A DNA stretch of 64,000 nt from positions 62,001 through 126,000 of the forward strand of contig CAVUQS010000021.1 of assembly GCA_963743705.1 (NCBI GenBank), read 5' to 3'. Below the pieces are notes generated by a model, which worked only from the letters and a program-made list of their open reading frames with translations, was not told the origin of the DNA and did not search any database. This stretch comes from PALSA-243 sp963743705 (GTDB taxonomy: Bacteria > Acidobacteriota > Terriglobia > Bryobacterales > Bryobacteraceae). This document shows positions 58,683-64,000 of this stretch, piece after piece (position 1 is the stretch's first letter; each line of letters opens with the position of its first letter). Made by a program: the position numbers and the translations under genes.

Positions 58683-60980
58683 TTAGCGGGGGCCGGGCGG
58701 TAGATACTCTTCGAAGAAGCTGTAGCGAAGCGTGTCGAGGTGGACGGGGTCCGAGCCTTGTACGCCGTGGCGCCGGTTGGGGTATTCCATGAAGTGGAAT
58801 TGCTTGTTGAGCGAGATCAGACGGTTTAACAGGCGCTGCGTTCCCTGGAAATGGACGTTGTCGTCGCCGGTGCCGTGGATGATGAGCAGCTTGCCTTTCA
58901 GGCCTTCGGCGAAGCTGATGGGCGAGCCGTCGTGGTAGCCCTTGGCGTTGTCGGTGGGGAGGCCCATGTAGCGCTCCTGGTAGATGGAGTCGTAGAGGGT
59001 TTGATCGGCAACGGGGGCGCCGGCGACGCCGACGGAATAGAGATCGGGGAAGCGAAACATCAGGTTCAGAGTCATGGAGCCGCCGCCGCTCCAGCCATAG
59101 ACGCCGACGCGCGTGAGGTCGACATACGGATGAGTCTTGGCGAGGCCGCGCAGAGCGTCGGCCTGCTCCTGCGAAGCGAGGACGCCGACCGAGCCGTAGA
59201 TGACTTTGCGCCAGTGCGTGCCTTTGGGCGCGGGCGTTCCACTGTTATCGAAGCTGGCGACGAGATAGCCGTCGTCGGCCAGTGCGGCCATGAGGAGGCG
59301 GCCGTTGGCCCCCCAACTATCGTTGACGGTGGCCGACGCGGGTTCGCCATAGACGCTGATGATGATGGGATATTTCTTCGATGGATCGAATTTGCTGGGA
59401 CGGATGAGCCAGCCATCGATGGTCGTATCGTGGCCGACGGGGATGTGCACCATTTCAGTGCGTCCGGCGAGGATGGGCGCGATTTTGGCTTTGAGCTCAG
59501 CGTTGTCGTTCATGACGCGCACGACTTTGTGATCGGGTAGGCTGACTAAGTCGGATTCACCAGGGGAATCGAACGTCGAAACGCTGTGCATGGCCCAATG
59601 CGCATCGGGCGAGATGTTGTAAGTGTGCGTGCCGGGCTGGTTGGCGGGAGTGATGCGCTCGGTCTTGGTTCCATCGATGCGCGAGCGGTATAAATAGCGC
59701 TGAGTGGCGTTATCGGGCGAGGCGATGAAGTAGACCCAGCCGCCGGGCTCGTCGACGGCAATCAGCGACACCATGTCGAAGGGCGCGTTGGTGATGAGCC
59801 GCGCGTCGCCGGTGCGCGAGATGGCGTAGAGGTGACGCCAACCGTCGCGCTCGCTGGTGAAGAGGAGGCGCGTGTTGGTCTCGATCCAGCGGAGGTTGCG
59901 GTTGACCTCAACCCAGGAATCGTTCTTGTCCTGGAACATCTGGCGCACGTCGCCGGTTTCCGGGTTGGCGATGAACACGGTGTTGGTGTTCTGCAGGCGG
60001 TTCATGTGCTGCACGATCAGTTGGTTGTCATGAAGCCACTCGACGTGCGGGATGTAGGTATTGCGCGGATCGCCGGGAGTTTTGATCCAGCGCGTAGGGC
60101 CGCCATCGGCGCCGACTACTCCGAGCCGCACGGCCGAGTTGATTTGGCCGGGCTTGGGGTATTTGTACTTGGTGATGACGGGATACAGTTGATCGGTGTA
60201 ATTGATCAAAGCAAATTCGGGGACGTTACTTTGATCGAATTCGTAATACGAGATCTTCCTGCCGTCGGGGCTCCACAGGAAGCAATCGGCGAGACCGAAC
60301 TCTTCGTTGTTGTTCCAGTCCGACGTTCCGACGATGAGATCGTCGCTGGCGTTGGTGGTGAGCTGTTTCACGGCGCCGCTGCGGACGTCTTCGACGTAGA
60401 GGTTGTATTTGGGCTGGGCGCCTTTGGCTTGATTGAGGTCGCCTAAGTAGGCGACACGGTTTCCGTCTGGCGAGAACTTAGCGAACATCAAGCCGGCGGT
60501 GGACTTACCGCCTAACTTATGCCATGAGTTATCGGACTTAGCCAGCACCCAATAGTCGCTGGCGGTCTTGCGGATCATGACGGTGTGAGAGTTCGTGGCG
60601 AAGAGGAGCTTCTTGCCGTCGGCGGAGGGCGCACCGCCGGCGAGGGCGCGATCCATTCCGGGCGGACGGTAGGAGGGTTCGGCGGGCAGTTCGGTAGTTG
60701 CGCCAGTGGCGGTATCGACGCGCTCGCCGCCGGCGACGTAGGCTTTGCCGCCATCCAGCCATGCGCCTGCACCACCGGCGCCACGGCCTGCGCGGCCGCC
60801 GCCGCGAGCTCCACGTCCGCCACCGCCGCGTCCGCCGCCGCCGGCGAATTCACCAGAATTGATGCGGCGCATCCAATCCTGCATGTTCCGGGAAAGCTGC
60901 GATTGCGCATGGATTGACGGGAGCAGGCAACCGGCGATTACGGTGGCTGCGAGGAAGCGCGGCGAGCGGAGGGGTGGCAT
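58683..60980 (-). CDS. Secreted S9-family DPP IV-like peptidase (paralog C)
   Basis: A 765-aa protein with a signal peptide (AATVIAGCLLPSIHAQ), a propeller (YYEFDQSNVPEFALINYTDQ, TSERDGWRHLYAISRTG) and a C-terminal hydrolase with nucleophile in GVYGWSGGGSM, Asp in GTGDDNVHFQG and His in NRRHGVQ. It differs from paralogs A and B in the Ser region (GWSGG rather than GTSAGG) and is closer to standard DPP IV. A Gly/Arg-rich tract of about 28 residues lies just after the signal peptide, near residues 45-73. It ends 34 bases before hicB starts. Confidence 0.9.
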   Translation of the reverse strand: MPPLRSPRFLAATVIAGCLLPSIHAQSQLSRNMQDWMRRINSGEFAGGGGRGGGGRGARGGGRAGRGAGGAGAWLDGGKAYVAGGERVDTATGATTELPAEPSYRPPGMDRALAGGAPSADGKKLLFATNSHTVMIRKTASDYWVLAKSDNSWHKLGGKSTAGLMFAKFSPDGNRVAYLGDLNQAKGAQPKYNLYVEDVRSGAVKQLTTNASDDLIVGTSDWNNNEEFGLADCFLWSPDGRKISYYEFDQSNVPEFALINYTDQLYPVITKYKYPKPGQINSAVRLGVVGADGGPTRWIKTPGDPRNTYIPHVEWLHDNQLIVQHMNRLQNTNTVFIANPETGDVRQMFQDKNDSWVEVNRNLRWIETNTRLLFTSERDGWRHLYAISRTGDARLITNAPFDMVSLIAVDEPGGWVYFIASPDNATQRYLYRSRIDGTKTERITPANQPGTHTYNISPDAHWAMHSVSTFDSPGESDLVSLPDHKVVRVMNDNAELKAKIAPILAGRTEMVHIPVGHDTTIDGWLIRPSKFDPSKKYPIIISVYGEPASATVNDSWGANGRLLMAALADDGYLVASFDNSGTPAPKGTHWRKVIYGSVGVLASQEQADALRGLAKTHPYVDLTRVGVYGWSGGGSMTLNLMFRFPDLYSVGVAGAPVADQTLYDSIYQERYMGLPTDNAKGYHDGSPISFAEGLKGKLLIIHGTGDDNVHFQGTQRLLNRLISLNKQFHFMEYPNRRHGVQGSDPVHLDTLRYSFFEEYLPPGPR

Positions 60981-61116
60981 TTTCTATTGGGCTCCTGTGG
61001 TTCTCCAGTATATATTGATTGCGGGGTGACGAATCCGCGCGTGATACGAGGCGGATAGGAGATGGGGAGGGGCGTGCGCCATGTCAGGCTCGCGCCGCTG
61101 GGGTGAGGAGATTCAC

Positions 61117-62577
61117 ATGTTTACGATTTCATTAACCGACGGCACGGTGGTTACGTGCGATGGGACTCTCGATGCGAGCTTGCCGATTGTTGTCCTGCTG
61201 CATGGGTTGGGAGGCAGCAGTCTCGACATGACGGCGCCAGCAAGCGCCTATCCGGGGTTGGTGTTCAATCGCGCCGCCAGCTTCCCGCTGTACAGCGACG
61301 AGGGAGTGCATATCACGCCGCCGGTGGTACCGGTCGCGCGGTTCTTCGCCGATCCGTTGGCCACGAGTTTGACGAGTTGGAACGCCGCTTTTAAAGCCGC
61401 GGGATTTACTACGCTGACCTATACGCAAACGGCTGCGTCGGGACCTATGGCGAGCAATGTGACGCAGCTCGGGCTGATGGTAACTCAGACCCTGATGAGC
61501 GACCCGAGACTTACATCATTACGGGTGGCATTTGTGGGGCACAGTCGCGGCGGACTGATCGCGAGATCGTTCCTGGCAGGCGCGCGGACGAATCCGGCAT
61601 TCGCGGCCTTTCTGCCGCGAGTGACAACCGTGATTACGCTTCACTCGCCCAACGCGGGCTCTGGAGTGGCGACCATCGCGACGGCGGTGGACACTTTGCT
61701 GTCACGGATTCAGGCGGCGTTCCCGCTGGTGGGTTTGACAGCGCCGGCGATTCTGGCGACTCTGCGGACATTCACAAAGAACCCAGCATTTGCCGAACTG
61801 GTTCCCGGCAGCGCCACGTTGGCGGGGATCGCAGCGGGCGAACCGGTTCCGGGAGTCACGTATAACACTTTTGGCGGCACGAGTACGAATGCCTTGCGAT
61901 TGTGGGCGGCGCTTTATACGCCCGATAGCACGATCCCGCTGCCAGTGCCGTTCCCGCTGTTTCATTGGGGAAGCACGCCTGCGGTGGTGGGCGTGCCGTT
62001 GAACGCGGCATCGTTTATTCCTATCGCGGTTGTTACGCCATTGCCCGCGATCGCCCAATTGGTCGCGGCGTTGACGGCATTCGCGGCCTCAACGCCGGAA
62101 CTCGCGCCCGGCTCCGGCGATCTGCTGGTGAGCGATGCGCGGGCGCGACTGCCGTTCTCTGCCTCGCACACAAGCAATCCGCTGAACCATGTGGAGGCTC
62201 TCTCGGACCCGACCTTGCAAGCGCAGGTGGTGGCGATTCTGGCGCGGCTACGCAATCCGCTGGTATCAGGCAAGGCGACGGCCAAGCTGAGTCCGTTTCC
62301 GGCTCGTCACACGTCGACGCAATACACGGTGACCGCGACGGATGCGCTCACAGGGGCGCCCATTTCTTCGGGGACGGTGACCGTCCACGACGCCTCCGGC
62401 AATGTGGCACTCACCAAGCCGCTCGGCTCTGCATTCACCTATACTTTTGCCCCCCACCAGGTTCGCTCGATCGATCCCACCACGCACAAGCCGGTCGCCG
62501 AGACGGTGTGGCCCAGCGTTACGGCGCAGCTAGGGGCGCCATACGGGAACGTTGCGGTGGATACCGGGCTAGGTTGA
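61117..62577 (+). CDS. Lipase-like alpha/beta hydrolase, 486 aa
   Basis: Starts MFTISLTDGTVVTCDG after GAGGAG, without a signal peptide. LPIVVLLHGLGG gives the oxyanion-hole segment, and FVGHSRGGLIARSF carries the nucleophile serine in GHSRG. A long hydrophobic helical region (about 190-350) and a C-terminal beta domain with Thr-rich strands (QYTVTATDALTGAPISSG) follow. The Asp and His of the triad are not certain. Similar proteins act as esterases or lipases; the substrate is unknown. It stands alone, 136 bases from the paralog C gene upstream. Confidence 0.72.
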   Translation: MFTISLTDGTVVTCDGTLDASLPIVVLLHGLGGSSLDMTAPASAYPGLVFNRAASFPLYSDEGVHITPPVVPVARFFADPLATSLTSWNAAFKAAGFTTLTYTQTAASGPMASNVTQLGLMVTQTLMSDPRLTSLRVAFVGHSRGGLIARSFLAGARTNPAFAAFLPRVTTVITLHSPNAGSGVATIATAVDTLLSRIQAAFPLVGLTAPAILATLRTFTKNPAFAELVPGSATLAGIAAGEPVPGVTYNTFGGTSTNALRLWAALYTPDSTIPLPVPFPLFHWGSTPAVVGVPLNAASFIPIAVVTPLPAIAQLVAALTAFAASTPELAPGSGDLLVSDARARLPFSASHTSNPLNHVEALSDPTLQAQVVAILARLRNPLVSGKATAKLSPFPARHTSTQYTVTATDALTGAPISSGTVTVHDASGNVALTKPLGSAFTYTFAPHQVRSIDPTTHKPVAETVWPSVTAQLGAPYGNVAVDTGLG

Positions 62578-62732
62578 TCCCGGTGTGACGATTCGCCGAG
62601 GCGCCGACGGCAGAATTCGTCACTTCGTCACAACGATCCGCTCCGGCCGTTGATTTCGCCGCCTAAGCCGTTCACAGCTCTCACTTGCCGCAGTCCGCGC
62701 GAAACGGAATGCCGCATGCGTAACCACGCGAC

Positions 62733-63995
62733 GTGACCCATGGGATTGGACTGCTCGTTCTGGGAACGGGAGCGTTTTTTCTTACAACCGGCTGCGCCCA
62801 CAAGGTGGATGCCGGCGGGCAAGCGCAGCCGATCGAGGTGCTGGTGGCGCCGGTCGAGCAGAAGGATGTGCCGGTTAATCAGGAGTGGATCGGCACACTG
62901 GACGGGCTTGTCAACGCGGATATCAAAGCAGAGGTTTCCGGGTACCTGATCCAGCAGGATTACAAGGAGGGGTCCTTCGTTCGCAAGGGCCAGTTACTGT
63001 TTCAGATCGATCCACGGCCGTTTCAAGCGGCGCTGGACCAGGCTCAAGCGCGAGAGGCACAATCGCAGGGGCAGTTGGCACAAGCGCGGGCCCAACTGGC
63101 GCAGGCCGAGGCGCAAGTCGCCGTAGCCCAAGCGAATCAACGCCGCACGCAACTGGATGTGGAGCGATATATCCCGCTGGCCGAGCAACAAGCGATTACA
63201 CAACAGGATCTGGACAACGCCACACAGAACAATATGGCGGCGAAGGCGCAGGTGCAATCCGCGCAAGCCCAGGCCGAGACGGCGAAAGCGCAGATCACGG
63301 CCAATGAGGCCGCGGTTGAATCGGCGAAGGCCACGGTGGAAACGGAGCGGATCAATCTTGGGTTTACGCGGTTGACTTCACCCATCGACGGGATTCCGGG
63401 TATCGCGCAGCAACAGGTGGGGGCGCTGGTGAGTCCAGCAAGCGGGACAATCACGACGGTATCCACGCTCGATCCCATCAAAGCCTACTTCACCGCCAGC
63501 GAACAGGAGTATCTGGCGTTCACGCGGCGCTTTCCGACGGCGGAGAAACGGCAAGCCGATCTGAGGCAGTTGCGATTCGAACTGGTTCTGGCCGACGGCA
63601 CGGTCTATCAGCGCCCCGGCAATTTCGACTTTGCAGACCGCCAGGTGGACGTGAGAACCGGGGCGATCCGCGTGGCGGTTCTGTTTCCGAATCCGGAGAA
63701 CAGCTTGCGGCCGGGGCAGTACGCAAAAGTTCGCGCGGCGATCCGGATTCAACAGGGCGCGCTGTTAGTGCCGCAGCGGGCGGTGATGGACCTTCAGGGA
63801 ACGAACGAAGTGGCGGTGGTGGACAGCAGTAACAAGGTGAGCATCAGACCCGTGCAACTCGGCGATACCGTGGGCACGCAATGGATCGTCACCAGCGGCA
63901 TTCACGCGGGCGAACGGGTGGTGGTGGAAGGCGTACAAAAGGTTCGCGCGGGAATGCTGGTCACTCCGAAACCGTTCCAGACGAATTCGAAATGA
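62733..63995 (+). CDS. RND efflux periplasmic adaptor (membrane fusion protein)
   Basis: A 420-aa AcrA/MexA-type lipoprotein: the start MTHGIGLLVLGTGAFFLTTG is followed by a lipobox cysteine (TTGCAHK). Then come the barrel-sandwich entry (VNADIKAEVSGYLIQQDYKE, VRKGQLLFQIDPRPF), a coiled-coil hairpin of Gln/Ala repeats (about 95-205), the lipoyl half TRLTSPIDGIPG, and the beta-barrel ending VPQRAVMDLQGTNEV. The start is GTG with no clear ribosome-binding site. Its TGA overlaps an ATG (63992), the usual coupling to the inner-membrane pump gene. Confidence 0.9.
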   Translation: MTHGIGLLVLGTGAFFLTTGCAHKVDAGGQAQPIEVLVAPVEQKDVPVNQEWIGTLDGLVNADIKAEVSGYLIQQDYKEGSFVRKGQLLFQIDPRPFQAALDQAQAREAQSQGQLAQARAQLAQAEAQVAVAQANQRRTQLDVERYIPLAEQQAITQQDLDNATQNNMAAKAQVQSAQAQAETAKAQITANEAAVESAKATVETERINLGFTRLTSPIDGIPGIAQQQVGALVSPASGTITTVSTLDPIKAYFTASEQEYLAFTRRFPTAEKRQADLRQLRFELVLADGTVYQRPGNFDFADRQVDVRTGAIRVAVLFPNPENSLRPGQYAKVRAAIRIQQGALLVPQRAVMDLQGTNEVAVVDSSNKVSIRPVQLGDTVGTQWIVTSGIHAGERVVVEGVQKVRAGMLVTPKPFQTNSK

Positions 63996-64000
63996 AAATA
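63992..64000 (+). CDS. Start of the next gene, probably the RND transporter
   Basis: ATGAAAATA begins inside the adaptor's ATGA overlap and runs off the right edge after three codons (M-K-I). Only position supports the assignment: adaptor genes are nearly always followed by the RND pump. The sequence itself shows nothing more. Confidence 0.35.

Overview
The window reads as chromosome of a soil member of the Acidobacteriota, most likely the Solibacter/Bryobacter lineage. The evidence is the gene families present: a TIGR03435 protein, an orphan ADOP-type FtsX/MacB permease, an Oar-like TonB receptor with an N-terminal carboxypeptidase-regulatory domain, a TIGR02999-type sigma factor beside a Ser/Thr kinase with a propeller domain, many secreted S9/M1/M14/DUF885 peptidases, and a GC-rich coding style with long antisense shadow frames. 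No phage, IS element, CRISPR array or rRNA was seen.

Layout. 1-6.6 kb: the 5' end of a kynureninase, small conserved proteins, an orphan Vsr endonuclease and a large secreted M14 carboxypeptidase. 6.8-15 kb: an accessory, defence-like island holding an orphan ~803-aa protein with a zinc ribbon and a C-terminal PD-(D/E)xK-like nuclease motif, an anti-phage dCTP deaminase with a translationally coupled 64-aa ORF, and a TIR/NB-ARC/WD40 STAND gene riddled with single-base indels, followed 7 bp later by a cytochrome P450. 16-23 kb: outer-membrane protein, HipBA, metallo-beta-lactamase-fold hydrolase, TIGR03435 protein, LysR regulator, and a small membrane-protein pair. 23-32 kb: MsrB, S9 peptidase, TonB receptor and M1 aminopeptidase on one strand, resembling a peptide capture and digestion block. 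32-41 kb: tRNA-Ser, a winged-helix/TPR regulator, a peroxiredoxin plus MBL-rhodanese sulfur-redox pair, an ECF sigma/NrsF anti-sigma pair, tRNA-Gly and mqnA. 41-64 kb: GH51 arabinofuranosidase, YVTN propeller, ADOP permease, a second and a third S9 peptidase, DUF885 and M50 peptidases, Ser/Thr kinase with TIGR02999 sigma factor, HicBA, a lipase-like hydrolase and the start of an RND efflux operon.

Two whole-window patterns matter for anyone using the sequence. First, single-base indels, often at mononucleotide runs, break otherwise well-conserved frames: about fourteen in the TIR/WD40 gene, one near the 3' end of hipA and a compensating pair in the Ser/Thr kinase. Residual sequencing or assembly error is the simplest explanation, genuine decay the alternative. 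Second, short palindromic repeats sit at gene ends and in several cases supply the stop codon, and five secreted hydrolases of four families carry Gly/Arg-rich low-complexity tracts.
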